Shown piece by piece: positions 24,327-35,560 of a stretch of 64,000 nucleotides of DNA (the stretch's first letter is position 1; every line of letters begins with the position of its first letter). The DNA comes from Corbicula japonica (lineage: Eukaryota > Mollusca > Bivalvia > Venerida > Cyrenidae), in assembly GCA_038501625.1 (NCBI GenBank), contig JAZAYU010000012.1, positions 2,542,001 through 2,606,000 of the forward strand, read 5' to 3'. The notes below the pieces were generated by a model, which was not told the DNA's origin, did no database searches, and was given only the letters and a program-made list of their open reading frames with translations. A program made the position numbers and the translations under genes.

Positions 24327-24781
24327 GATGAATGTCTCGTCTAGATGTTAGTGTCAAACCGGTCCGTAATCCAAAAATTTAGTAAGAAAATTGAATTGCA
24401 AACTCATTTGGTTGTAACCAAATTAATTTCTATGTTTCTGAAAGGGTACTTTAACAAGGTAAGATTTCAATAAACGAGGTCTTTCGAATAGAAAATCTGA
24501 ATTCTGTTATGAGATCGTTTAATGTCTTCACCATATAACGTTGAAAGGAAGAGTGTTGTATGCTTTCGAGTTTTAAAGTCCTTCCCTGCTTCTAACACAT
24601 CAGTAATGGCCACATTCAGAAAACACATTCGCCCTAATTATCCAAAAAGGAGAGGGAAAAAGACAGAATAGGTGCATACAAAAATTTATTTCTAAAAGGA
24701 CACCAAAACAAATAATGAAAATGATACACCGAGAGGTTACCGTTTTTGAACGGTCAGTAGAAAAAACATTTGGAATTCAAA

Positions 24782-24803
24782 ACCCTTGGTTTAAACCAAG
24801 GGT
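24782..24803. repeat. Perfect 22-bp palindrome
   Basis: ACCCTTGGTTT is followed directly by its exact reverse complement, with no loop. Confidence 0.85.
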
Positions 24804-25081
24804 GCAACAAAATCATACTTGCTTTTAATTATTTTCAGTTAATAATGGCAATATATTATGTTGTTTTGCATTGTGTTCGTTTCAGGCCTCTTTTCTTGGT
24901 AACCCCATTTGTTTTGTAATTTGTGATATACTATTGCAATAATATTCAACGTGTTTTTAAATTGTATTTCCTAAATATTCTTTATTTTCATTTAGTAGAA
25001 TAGTCATTGGTAGTCTCTGATAGTCTTGCTTTATAATATTTTAACTTATAAAAAATATACTAATCATCGTCATTTTTAATT

Positions 25082-25333
25082 GGGGCGCGTCGCGGGAAAA
25101 GGTATCTTCGGACAGTTGACGTCAATTATTGAAATGACGTCGTAAATTTGTGCAGACGACATTCATTATTATGCATTTCGCGGTAAAAATACCATTTAAT
25201 TGACAAAATTTGCAAAAAATCGCCTTTCAGTTATCAGAGACAATAATAGATTGTTGTAAGTTATTTCTAAATATAGTAACAACTTAAATGTCACAAAATA
25301 TGACAGAAGGTACATTTTCTCGTGGCGTGCCCC
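25082..25333 (+). mobile_element. MITE family A, copy 3 (252 bp, TSD AATT)
   Basis: It starts GGGGCGCGTCGCGGGAAAAG and ends with the inverted GGCGTGCCCC. AATT lies at 25078-25081 and 25334-25337. CRE-like octamers are at 25117-25124 (TGACGTCA) and 25135-25142 (TGACGTCG). Same orientation as copy 1. Confidence 0.9.
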
Positions 25334-25339
25334 AATTAA

Positions 25340-26600
25340 CGTCAATTAGGATTTGTTTACTGGAGATATTTTGCGAACGAAAAAAGGAGCTACGAGCGTT
25401 TTTTAAAGGCTCATTTTCCCTAAACAGGTAGAAATACGCGAATGCTAATCTTTATTTGACGCAACGGTTATGCGTGTGGTTAAACACATCTCATTATATA
25501 GTCCGTTTCAAACATTCATCATGCATGTAACAGTCATTAGTGGAACAAGGCTTGCACGATCTTCGGCATGAATAATGCATTCACAACACATGCGAACTTG
25601 TGTTGCAAGACAGATGCATTGATCTTCTTCCATCAATAATGCATATCTTGTTGCAAAAAGCAATAGGAACTTTAGAAAAAAATGAATTTGAAGTTATTTC
25701 ATTCAGAAAACAAGGAAAATGCTTCCGGTTATATCAATAATATATATCAAATGCAAGGAAAAAGAGAAAGAAAAAATAAAAAAGGAGAGAATGGACGGAA
25801 ATGGTCTGCATGTATTGGAGGCTTCTGTTTGTTTAAAAAGGGAAGGCCTTTGATTTTTTTCGCAAACAACTACACAGTATGGCATTTTAAGAATTAATGA
25901 GATTTAACTAAAGTATTGTTTTCGAAAACCCAACTGTAATTCCTGCTGAGCTTTTAAAGCCGCGGGAAAATATTCGGTTATTTATGGTGTAATGATAGGT
26001 AATATTATACTGTGAAAACAGGTCATTGACTGATGTATAACTTTTAATCTCGTCCACTTTAACGGAATATTCTCTAACGGAAGACCCTCACTCTTCCTAT
26101 TGTTCTCATAGGCCCTAAAATGCATGCGCAGTAAGAGTGTTGCCTGATGTAATATTCTTGAAAAAACCTTCGTAAGTTGCTAAAAAGAAAAACAAACCAT
26201 TTGTACTGCAAGAGAGTCTATAAGTAGATAGCTACTTGACCTTGTTTCAGGGGAGATATTTTGATGACGTCATTCTACATTTGATTTCGACAAGACACTT
26301 TATTGAATATCGGACAAATTTTATGGATAAGTTATACAGACACGTGTTTTAATTGTTTCTGATCATGCGTTGGTGGTGTAATGCATTTAAACTAATGATG
26401 TTCTTGAACCGCCGCGTGAACGCCTGCGATTTTCGATCTCCTCGAAAAGTTTAAATGGCTTTTTTGCTACTGATAAACTTCAAGGGGCTGAAGAAAGAAA
26501 GGTCAATAGAAACCTTTTTGGACATGAAATAACAAGACTAGCTTTTTCAAGTAGCAAGCTGGAGAAAGTAATTGAAAGCCTCTTTAAGATAATAGGTTTG
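25340..26600. other. No gene; one dispersed word
   Basis: 26190-26225 (ATTTGTACTGCAAGAGAGTC then TATAA) recurs at 54574-54596, so an old dispersed repeat passes through here. No coding frame is supported. Confidence 0.4.
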
Positions 26601-26605
26601 TTTTT

Positions 26606-26850
26606 TATGCCCCCTCATAGTGGGAGGCATATAGAGTTGCACTCGTCCGTCTGTCCGTCCGTACGTTCCCCAAATCTTGTGACATGAACTATCAGGCGGA
26701 TTTCTTTCAAACTTGCACAGATGACCAAGCAAGATGTGTAGATGATCGTAAAAACGGATTTTCTCCTGCGACCAATTTTACTAGACTTACGGCCCTTTGT
26801 TATTACAAATGTTTTTGCATCAGTGGGGGCATTAGTGTCCAAGGACACAT
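26606..26850 (+). repeat. Bivalve dispersed repeat, hairpin + CCGTCTGTCCGTCCG head
   Basis: It opens with TATGCC...GGCATA as a hairpin around a CCCTCATAGTGGGA centre. TAGAGTTGCACT and CCGTCTGTCCGTCCGTACG follow, and then CATGAACTATCAGGCGGATT. The head layout resembles 11007-11103. The short open frames across it are not evidence of a gene. Confidence 0.6.
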
Positions 26851-27284
26851 TTTAGTTATTCTCAAGGGTATGGGAAAATGTGTTCTTGTTTCAACTTTCA
26901 AAGGCACTTCTCAAAGATCTTTGATATTTCAGCAATCTTTACAGTTTGAATAAAAATGAAAACAAATGGATTGCCGACTTTCTGAAATATCTATATGACA
27001 ATTGTATTCATACGACAAAACCGATGGGAATTGTTTTACAGGTAGAACAAAATTTATGTATTTTTATGCTTAAAGGAGTCTAAATTAAAGTTAAGTTGCA
27101 TGATAAATATAAAATCAAGTCACTGTCTTTTGATACAGGTGGTATTGGAAAGCGTTGATAAGGCCATAGGAATGGCGACTCTCTGACCATATAGGCCGAG
27201 ACGGTAACTGTTACTGCATATGTCGGATCTGGTTATTTATGTCGAAACGATTATGTTTTCTCATATAATACGTGATCAGTGAAA

Positions 27285-27370
27285 CAGAGCCTGCAATTTG
27301 TCCATATTTGTCGCGTTTGGTGGCTTTCAAAGTTCCATTTTCATCTATTTGGTAGATATTTCATTCGCAA
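27285..27370 (+). repeat. Dispersed repeat B fragment
   Basis: AGAGCCTGCAATTTGTCCAT and CTTTCAAAGTTCCATTTTCA then TCTATTTGGTAG match the 59519 and 60170 copies. Confidence 0.6.
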
Positions 27371-27599
27371 GAAACATTTCAGCACTGTGATATCTAAATC
27401 TTAGTGTGTTTCATTGCTGTACCACTTTCCTAAACAGGCGTCGAAAATCCGCGCATGGCGCTTGGCTTAGAGAATAAATGTAATAACACTGACTCAGACA
27501 CTTGGTTGAATTTGGTGAAGAGATCATAATACTACGTCTGTGATCGTCTGTGTAATGTGCAGAAATATGGATGGCAGCTGGCGTCAGAACTTATAGCTT

Positions 27600-27790
27600 T
27601 GTATTTTGTTTCTAAATATACATTGATCTGTTGGTTTCCAATCAAATTTACAGTAACCATTCATGGTCAGTTTGTATTTTTATGACAGTCAAGTACGTGA
27701 CGCGCACGGTAAATGAGAAATTGTTGTCCACACGAGTCAATAAATTGCAACTGGCGTGTGCTAGGAATAAAAAAGGAAGTTTTCATGTAA
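27600..27790 (+). repeat. Possible degenerate LTR-like fragment
   Basis: TTTTTATGACAGTCAAGTAC then GTGACGCGCACGGTAAA and a later GGAATAAAA align in order with the LTR-like piece at 30245-30352. The similarity is patchy; this could be a decayed solo LTR of the same family. Confidence 0.3.
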
Positions 27791-28478
27791 AAGTGATCTC
27801 TCATAAGCAGGCATAAACTTCTAATCAAATGCCCTTTGTCGCTGTAGATTTGGTTTATCCTGGTATAATACGTTATCGATATATTGGCAGTCACGTGACA
27901 GACAAATTAATTTAAAAATGGTTTGTCGGCAAAAAGGTTTTACGAATTTAATATCGCCATGTTTTCTTGACGCGTATTAATCACATGATAAATATCAAAA
28001 TCGCTCGTATCTGCCACAAACATAAAATAATTCTTGGTTATTCACGTGTATCTGCCATAAAATCATTTTTGGTTATAAATAGAGTATCACTTTACTGTCT
28101 TAATATCTGAAATCAGTTATATTATAATCTTGTGAGGAAGATATCCAGCTAGCTTATGTACGGTCGGTTTTTCTATTCAGGTGCCTACCCCTGTCTGGAA
28201 CTACATTGTTGATGTCTACGTGCCTAGATGTTAACACTGAGGTCTTTTCGACCCGATACAGCCGGAACTTGACACAAATTTGCAAGCCTCGTAGACAGTC
28301 CCAACCAGTGGAGGAAAATGATAGAGAAATAAAGCAGTGAACTCTTTATTTGGTGGTTCTCCCACATGTTACATATACATAACGAGGTACAAGCTACACC
28401 ATGTAAATATGTAGAAAAATACAAAAGCTTGAATTTTTGACATGTAACATTTGTGACTTTTAAGCGAAAACTTGTCCC

Positions 28479-28504
28479 CGCGAAATTAAATGATACCATA
28501 ATAA
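28479..28504. repeat. Isolated end resembling the TACYGTGGTAT MITE
   Basis: CGCGAAATTAAATGATACCA then TAATA resembles the right terminus at 21644-21670; no partner end is seen nearby. Confidence 0.35.
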
Positions 28505-29284
28505 GCTTATGGCCCTTTATATCTCAAAAGACTGGAGCAAACCAGTAACACAACAAAGGACAGAATACAAAGCTGTGGAAGCCTTACAAACAGGTTGGAC
28601 TACAATGTCAGCACCGCCTGTTACCTGCGCCAACCCCCTACCCCTCTCCCCGAAGAAAGCAAAAAAAAAACAGCAAATAAAGCAAGACACAACTAAACAA
28701 CCCAACACAAAATAAAAAAAGACAAAAAAACAGGAAACAAAGATGTCACTTTTTACAATTAAAAATTTTAAACCCGATAAATTTTGGCTCCGGCTTAACA
28801 GTAATAATTCAAAGACTGGATATTGAACAGTTGTTCCAGCTCATCAAATCATAAAATAACATGTACTATCAAAACGGGTTGGCACCAAGCCTCTTTAGTT
28901 AATTCAAAAAAAGAGATTTCATTATTTCGAAAGATCAATTAATTTTAATTTTAAGATGGATTGCATGTCTAAAGTTTTTCTTCAAACGTTTCTCTCTGTC
29001 ATAGATTTCATCAATTTGACTAAGTTAGGCGATTGAATTTATAAAATTAATCTTCTTGTAATTAAATATACTTCCATGTGTTTTAAGATGTATCCTAAAT
29101 AAGATGAGCTCTTAATACACGAACTCGACAGAAAAGATGAATTAAATCCATCCAAGACAAGCATAATGTTGAAAAAAAGTTATTTGTAAATTTATCAATC
29201 TTATAGAACGGTTGTACCCTCTATTAATGCAGCATTAAAATTTCATCTACACTTAACCACTGTTCTTACTACACTGATCATATA
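28505..29284. other. No recognisable gene
   Basis: A purine-rich low-complexity run (AAAAAAAACAGC, AAAAAAGACAAAAAAACAGG) lies at 28662-28740. The rest is AT-rich. Confidence 0.4.
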
Positions 29285-29590
29285 TACTTAAGGACAACGA
29301 AAACTAACGGTCGGGATAATTGCATTTTAACAAGGAAAATATACATCTTATAAATATTTGTCACGGTTTCCTAAAACCGACAGCATTGCGGTCATTTAGA
29401 TACCGACATTATGAAAATTGATTGCATATTAAAAAAGTTATTGCGTAATAAAGACAGTACCCCAAAAATCAAAAGTAACACTTTTTGCTTATTGTGACAA
29501 TGAATTGGTTCAATCTGTTTCCTGTTGTTCATTGTCATATTTGTATGTGACAATGACTCAATTATCCCGACCGTGCGTTGTCCTTAAGTA
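29285..29590. mobile_element. MITE family C, copy 2 (306 bp, TA target)
   Basis: It starts TACTTAAGGACAACG and ends CGTTGTCCTTAAGTA, flanked by TA. Shared interior words with 14988-15453 are GACAGTACCCC and AATCAAAAGTAACACTTTT. The right half is shorter than the left, so part of the right arm has been lost. Confidence 0.8.
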
Positions 29591-29759
29591 TATTTGTAAT
29601 GTCTTGGTATGGAATAAGAGTATACTGTACTCTTCAAACTTGAACTATAACAAGATGCATCATTTGCATTTCCCTTTATGAAACTGATATCAACCTTTCC
29701 AAACGCATTTGGAAACCAAGAACGTTTATTCAAGGTAGAGGTAAAATTGAAAGAGTCAG

Positions 29760-30048
29760 ACAGCACTCGCTCTGTAAGCGAAGAAGAGGTCCCGAGTGCG
29801 AATATTGTTCTGATTACAGATTTTCTCATCCCTTGAAATTTGGCGCCGGAAGTGCCGCTGCGATTGCTACCAGGTTCGACCAGCAGCCTGAAAAGCAAAA
29901 GAACGAATTTCCTGTTTCGAGAGATTGTTAATCGCGGTTCGAATCGAGTAAGAATTAGGGTGGGGAATTAGTCTGGAAAGCACACGCACTGTGAGCGAGG
30001 TGAAATTGATTCGAACTCCAGTCTGCTGGTTATAAAGTTTTCTCACCC
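29760..30048 (+). repeat. SINE-like fragments in tandem
   Basis: GCACTCGCTCTGTAAGCGAA ... TTTTCTCATCCC and later GCACTGTGAGCGAGGTG, ATTCGAACTCCAGTCTG, TTTTCTCACCCTGTGACAC follow the same order of words with a B-box-like GATTCGAACTCC. Two related units therefore lie about 220 bp apart. Confidence 0.4.
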
Positions 30049-30411
30049 TGTGACACATAACATCAATTAACCTCAGGGCATTATTTATTGTCTATTAATG
30101 GTTTAAGATTATTTAAGATATCTGTTAATGCATTTTTTGCAATAGTTTGTGTCACGAATGCTTCTAAAAGTAAACAGCCCGCCTTTGGACTGTGATATAT
30201 TTCGCGATCAATACAAACCTTGTTTGTTAAAATCAAACTTAATGTACAAGTTTTTATTACTGACATGTACGGTACGTGACCTGCACGGTAAACGTGGGTG
30301 TTACCGTCAACGAGAGACTGTTTATGGCGAGGCACCTGTGTGTTGCGAATAAAAGCGATCTAAGTTACATATGAAATTGATGTCTGAAAAATTGCGTACT
30401 TTTCTTTTACA
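30049..30411 (+). mobile_element. LTR-like sequence before a primer-binding site
   Basis: The block ends in CA two bases before a primer-binding site. It carries a polyadenylation signal (AATAAA near 30349) in the expected place, followed by about 60 bp to its end. The left edge is uncertain; TGTGACAC at 30049 is a candidate TG start. No gag or pol frame follows, so only the 5' end of an LTR retroelement remains. Confidence 0.45.
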
Positions 30412-30413
30412 TT

Positions 30414-30431
30414 TGGCGCCCAACGTGGGAC
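30414..30431 (+). other. Primer-binding site, tRNA-Lys type
   Basis: TGGCGCCCAACGTGGGAC is complementary, with one difference, to the 3' end of tRNA-Lys(1,2), the primer used by many LTR retroelements. It lies two bases downstream of a CA-ending LTR-like block. Confidence 0.65.
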
Positions 30432-30559
30432 GGTTTTAGCTAGCGAAATCCTTCACCAGCCTGTAAAAGCTAATTCATTCAAACAGAACTCTCTAGAGTT
30501 CGAGAAAGAATTTCCAAATTCGACTGTCTATTAGGGGTGGGGGTGGGGAGAAGATTCAT

Positions 30560-30632
30560 TCTAGACAAATAACTCAGCTGAAAAACATACGCCCTGAAGA
30601 GGTCCTGTGTTCAAATCCCGGTCTGGCTACTC
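30560..30632 (+). repeat. tRNA-like SINE head
   Basis: AACTCAGCTGAAAAACATAC (A-box-like) is followed by CTGTGTTCAAATCCCGGTC, a good B box (GTTCAAATCC). It probably inserted into, or lies next to, the remnant LTR element. Confidence 0.5.
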
Positions 30633-30639
30633 ACACAAA

Positions 30640-30717
30640 GAGACAGAAAGGGGGAGAGAGCGAAAGTGAGGGAGAGAAATGGAGAGAGAGGGAGAGAAAA
30701 GGGTGGAGAGAGAGAGA

Positions 30718-30789
<72 letters not shown>
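30640..30789. repeat. (GA)n purine tract
   Basis: About 150 bp of GAGA/GAAA/GGGA on the plus strand with almost no pyrimidines. Confidence 0.95.
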
Positions 30790-30792
<3 letters not shown>

Positions 30793-31167
30793 AGAATATT
30801 TTATCATGATTTATGTATGTACACATTACTCTCCAAATGCTCTCTGAATGAGGTAAATTCAATTACTTTATTCCTTTGTTGAAATGCCTATTGCTTTTTT
30901 AGGAAACGTTGTGCATTATTCATGCAAAAGACGGATCAATCTGTCTTTCACAGAAAAAAAAAGTAAGTTCATGCAGATCATGCCTTGATAATGGAACTTA
31001 CAGGAGGTAATGTTTTAACAGGGCCAAAAACTAAGGTTTGTTTGAAGTCAGGCAATCTTGTAACTTGTAAAATTACGATATTCAAATTTAATTCTTATAT
31101 GAAACAATCTTACGATATTCCGTCATATATCACGGAGAGCGACGTTCCCTTTTTTCATTTCTATCAG

Positions 31168-32205
31168 AATAAACAAGAGCTGTCAGAGGAGACAGCGTGC
31201 TCGACTATTCGATTCATTTGAAATAAATGCAATTTATAGATTAAAAGAACAAAACATATATAGCCAAACATTAATGTGCAAACAGGAATAATGCTAAGAA
31301 GTAAGTGGTAAGGGAGGAAATTGAAATAAGTCCTTAATGTACCTTAAATAGTGAATTGAAAAGGGAAATAACTATAAAATATTTTTTGAAGAGTTGGAAA
31401 ACTTATTAGTAATATATGCTTAATGCAAAATTTAAGTGAAAAGAGGGGCATAAGTTGAAAAATATTGGAAGCAGGGTTATGGGTGTCATTGGGTATGATG
31501 TAGATTTATTGGAAGCAGGGTTATGGGTGTCATTGGGTATGATGTAGATTTTGATGGTGAATATATATTTCAAGTTTCAAGGCAATATCTCAAGTAGTTT
31601 TAAAGTTATGGGCAAAATGCATATTTTGCTTAACACGAAATATAAGAAAAAAGGAGCATAACTTGAAATATATTGACAGCAGAGTTATGGGTCTTGTTGG
31701 TAATGATGTAGAATTTGATGGTGAATATATATTCCAAGTTTCAAGCTGATATCATAAGTAGTTTTCAAGTTATGGACCAAAGTGCATTTTTTGTTTAATA
31801 TTATTATTAATGTTAATATTATTATTATTTAGTTTATTATTACTAAGTATATAACATACATTGTTGAAGATTTATTTATTTATTTAATTTGGTCCCTTTA
31901 CGCAGATCGAAATAATGTATTTTTTTGTCTACAAAACATGGGATTATTAATTTTCTGAGACTTGCTCTCTCCCTCCCCCCCCCCCCCTCCACATACACAC
32001 CCAGATTGTTTACCGGAAGTCAGATATATATGTATGTATTTGTTAACATTAATGCCAAATAAGCAAGATCTCCCTATGGTTTCCAAAGTTATGGACCAAA
32101 CAAAATCTTACATGAGATTTGACGTGCAACTGTTGCTTTGTCATTTGAGATAATCAAATGGACAAACTAACGGACGCACGCATATACACCGAACTGCTGA
32201 CGTTA
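31168..32205 (+). repeat. Bivalve dispersed repeat, hairpin GCTGTC...GACAGC head
   Basis: It starts AACAAGAGCTGTCAGAGGAG then ACAGCGTGCTCGACTATTCG, with a GCTGTC/GACAGC stem. Two ~200-bp tandem units follow (31440-31640 and 31650-31800) that share TGATGGTGAATATATATT and CAAGTTTCAA words. The far end has GGACAAACTAACGGACGCAC, typical of such repeats. No coding function; poly-C at 31975-31987. Confidence 0.65.
31464..31551 (+). repeat. Exact 44-bp tandem duplication
   Basis: 31464-31507 and 31508-31551 are identical (start ATTGGAAGCAGGGTTATGGG). It is a recent duplication inside the first tandem unit of the dispersed repeat. Confidence 0.95.
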
Positions 32206-32439
32206 CAACTAAGTCGAGTTCACTGCAAGCGGTCTTGACAAAAATCGAGTTAATACACAATTTAGGTTATATAGAGTGAGTAGAATCATGTTGTAAGTAT
32301 TGTCGAAGCACAGATTATCAGATTCACATTTTCGTAAATTGTTTGTGTTTATAAAACATGCTTTCTTTACGTTTTCGCTGTGAGGGAGTCTATGTTTTCT
32401 GAATGAGGCTATCCAACTATCTAGCGCTATTGAAATGTA

Positions 32440-32720
32440 AAATGATGAAATTTGTTTGCAGCACTTATGATAAATGTTTGCATACGACCAAATGTTCCAA
32501 ATGGACGCGATATCTTCTGAAATCATACTTTCAGTAAATACGATTCCCCTTTTCTGACCTTTTTGCAATGCAGTTATTGATATTTCTGATACTTGCAGAC
32601 TCGCCGTCCATAGCTGTATCATTTGTCATAAATGCTATGCGATTTAATGGTATTAAATTTTGAAAACGTCATGTAGACAAAATACAGTCTGGAATATCAT
32701 TTATGCCTCTAAGTTAGCCT
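32440..32720. repeat. Diverged duplicate block D, copy 1
   Basis: CTTGCAGACTCGCCGTCC, TAGCTGT, CATTTGT and GATTTAATGG occur in the same order and spacing at 56330-56600. The conserved centre is about 60 bp at high identity, with weaker similarity on both sides. A 137-codon minus-strand frame crosses copy 1 but is broken in copy 2, so I do not call a gene. Confidence 0.6.
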
Positions 32721-34198
32721 TGGTTTTTCATTTGTTATTCAAGACAAACGATTTGCGGTCGGCGAAGAATGCACTGCCAGATAAAAGACATCAGCTGTGA
32801 ACAACGTTAGCAAAAATGTTATTTCTCTGTGAAATTTTATTAAATGCAGTTTCTGCAAAGGCAAAGTTGTAAGTTTTATTATAAGAACAAACAAATGTCG
32901 AAACCTAGAAACTGAAGAAAAACCACATTGAAACGATTAATATTGAAGTCGTTTCTGTCTTCAGAGGTGAAAATCGCGGAAGTTGAATCACTCACTCCAT
33001 TTGCAATGTATAATACCCGGATTACGGTCCAGCACACTCTCTGTGTAAGGTGGCGCTAGGAACATTGGAATAAAAGCTTTTTTAATAGGGCAGAGTTACT
33101 TCCCTGATGGTTTGTGTTTAGGCATCCGGTTTGCCCATAGGCACAGTACATTTGGTAGATGACACGTCAAGTCTTAATCAAGTAGGATTGGTACTCTAAA
33201 TAATCACAAGTTTCCTAAAAGATTAAAATAAAGTCTTGAGATGTTTAAGGTCATTTTAAAATGCAAGATTCCACAACCCGCTCAGTTAATGCACAACGAA
33301 CGATGTTTTAAAGTATTGAATTACTTAAATCAGTTATACATGTAAAGTTTTTCATTCAGTTCAATGCACAATCTGAATTTCTAGATTCAATCAATATTAG
33401 CATAATTGTGTTTGAATGTACAACTAGAACGCAATTGCTTGATTCACTCAGTTATCTTGCGGTTCCTTAATTATGTTATTGTTTTTTTCTCTTTAGCGTG
33501 ATTTTGTATCGTTTTAAAAATCGTGTTACTTTGTAATATGTGTATTGCTTTATTTCATGATGTATTACTTGAAGCCTAAGGAAAAATTGCCGACAGCTTG
33601 AACAAAACGTAAGATAATAAATATGTCTTATTCCAAACGTAGGTTCTTTGCAAACCTTTTACTTTTGACTGTGTGGGGAGGCTGTGTCTGCTGGATGTGG
33701 CAATTCCTGATATGCATATTTCACTTTTTTACACTATTGGCTGGATGAATACCGAAGAAAAATTATTTTGCCTATTTGTTATTTATGCAGATGTCTTAAA
33801 CCTGAAATGAATTGGCCTGAACAAAAAACATAGAAAAAACCCTTACATGAAATACCATGTAATTAATGTCATGTTCCCAAAACGTGATTATTCGAAATGT
33901 TATGTGAAACAATAGCGAAAATGAAATTGATACCCCACTGTTTGAAAACAGTGAAATACCACTTTTATTTCATTTAGAAAATTTTATAATTCACTGGAAA
34001 GCATAAAATAACATTGTTTTTTGTTAAGACAATTACATGTATTTGACAGTTACGTGTATTGCATAGTAGATCTAGTTAAGCATATCCAACTTTGCTCATC
34101 ATCGGTTACCAAAAATCGATAACGAATTTCTCAATGAATTTCTTATGAAGGAACAATTCAGTTTTTTCTTTACTACATTTTTTTATTTCTTAAACAGT
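32721..34198. other. No recognisable gene
   Basis: AT-rich unique sequence. Confidence 0.4.
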
Positions 34199-34540
34199 CG
34201 AAAAAACCCATAGTACATATTAAAGATAAATTTCTGCCGATTAAGATGGTTATTTTTATTTTAATTTATCTTAACGATAATTTGGTCCTTTTTGACTTTG
34301 AATATAGCCACCCTATTTTCCCTTTTATTTACATAGAAACTGTAGAGAAAGTGGGATTTTTTCGCTTATCCTTACGTATTCTATTGTTAATATCTTTTAT
34401 CCAAATTATAAGTTTTAAAAAACCCAGGTTACATATTTTGCAAAAAATATTAAACTATTGTTTAAACTAATTTTTATTAAATTAAATTCAAAACATTTTG
34501 GTCCTTTTTGGCTTTTTCTAACACGACTATCGAATATTTT
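34199..34540 (+). repeat. Weak ~218-bp tandem duplication
   Basis: AAAAAACCCA ... TTACATATT ... TTTGGTCCTTTTTGRCTTT occurs twice (from 34201 and from 34418) in the same order, diverged in between. Confidence 0.35.
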
Positions 34541-34758
34541 AAGTGAAAATTTAAGTCTCCGTAAATTTGCGAACATCCCCGATATTTTACGATCATTGAC
34601 GGAAGATTGTTTAATTCGGCAGTCAAGTGCAGAAAACAATATAGAGCCTTAGTAGTTTGATTTGTAGAAGTTGGAGTATTGTTTTGAAATTTTGTGATAT
34701 TACTTTGAATTAAGTAATAAATTGTTAAAAGGAAAACAACACATGGATTTGTTGTAAA

Positions 34759-34805
34759 AATTTATACGACGCGTTTCGACATATAAGTCTTCGTCAGGTA
34801 TAATC
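34759..34805 (-). ncRNA. Hammerhead-ribozyme-like motif
   Basis: On the minus strand the core CTGACGA (34797-34791) is followed by a short GAC/GTC stem. GAAAC (77-73) comes next, and then a tiny stem ACG-CGT-CGT with a three-base loop, and a following A at the expected cleavage-site position. TTATA before and TATAA after can form the closing stem I, with one extra C next to the core. This matches the minimal type I hammerhead layout with a very short stem III, known from Penelope-like retroelements and retrozymes. Stem II is weak, so this may be a decayed copy. No neighbouring Penelope reverse transcriptase is visible. Confidence 0.45.
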
Positions 34806-35203
34806 ATTTTGTTTGAATTAAGTAGAAATACTAAATTTTGGCGAATTCGTCAATATTTTACAATTTTCATAGGCGGAAACAAATACGTTCTATGGCATTT
34901 AGAAATAAGTATATGTCTTTTCGATAAAGTTGTGAATTAAAATCCGATTAATATAATGAACCCAGACGAATGTCTAAAAAGGTGATAATTGTAACAAATT
35001 ACAATGCAAGTTTGACGATAAATATTATAAGTGTTGCAAAAATTCCTTTGGAGAATTTCGTTGTTGCCTTTTAACAAATTTTCTCGTGATTTAAAGGGAG
35101 TAAACGTATAGTTCACGTTTTCGGGGTTCATTCCGAACATTTTTACCCGAAGTAAATGGTTTGGGCGGTTACGAGGCTCTGTCAAGTGCGTCAAATACGT
35201 CAT

Positions 35204-35225
35204 TAACGGCATCGTAAGATGCCGT
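35204..35225. repeat. Small perfect hairpin
   Basis: AACGGCATC and GATGCCGTT are separated by GTAA. Confidence 0.6.
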
Positions 35226-35360
35226 TTTCCAGCGCCTCTAAGAAAACATGGGGAAACTCCATTTGGTGCGCAAGAAAAGTGATTTTCTAGCAATTTCAAA
35301 AAACATAGTTTTTATTGTCAATTGTAAGCTGTAAAATGGCGACGAAAATGAGTAAAGAAA

Positions 35361-35560
35361 TGGCCAATTCTAAGAGATATTGATACAACAAACTACTTAA
35401 GAACTTTGTTTGTTTAAGTGTTTGCTTTTCTAGCAAAAACGATTGTATAGAGAATTACGAACATGAAAATCTGTGAACAGCTGGCACAATCTCTATGAGA
35501 TTTTGACACAACAAACTAATGATTTGTTTGACTGTTTGCTTTTCTAGGATGGACGTTTGT
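35361..35560 (+). repeat. Two ~120-bp imperfect tandem units
   Basis: Both units contain ACAACAAACTA, TTTGTTTGA/TTTGTTTAAG and GTGTTTGCTTTTCTAG or CTGTTTGCTTTTCTAG in the same order (35361-35444 and 35483-35560). Confidence 0.6.

Noticed and set aside
30611..30862. 83-codon Ser/Leu-rich frame
   Set aside because: It is the reverse of the (GA)n tract.
32209..32622. 137-codon minus-strand frame
   Set aside because: The second copy of the same block at 56.4 kb has stops in the frame. I kept it only as part of a duplicate-block finding.
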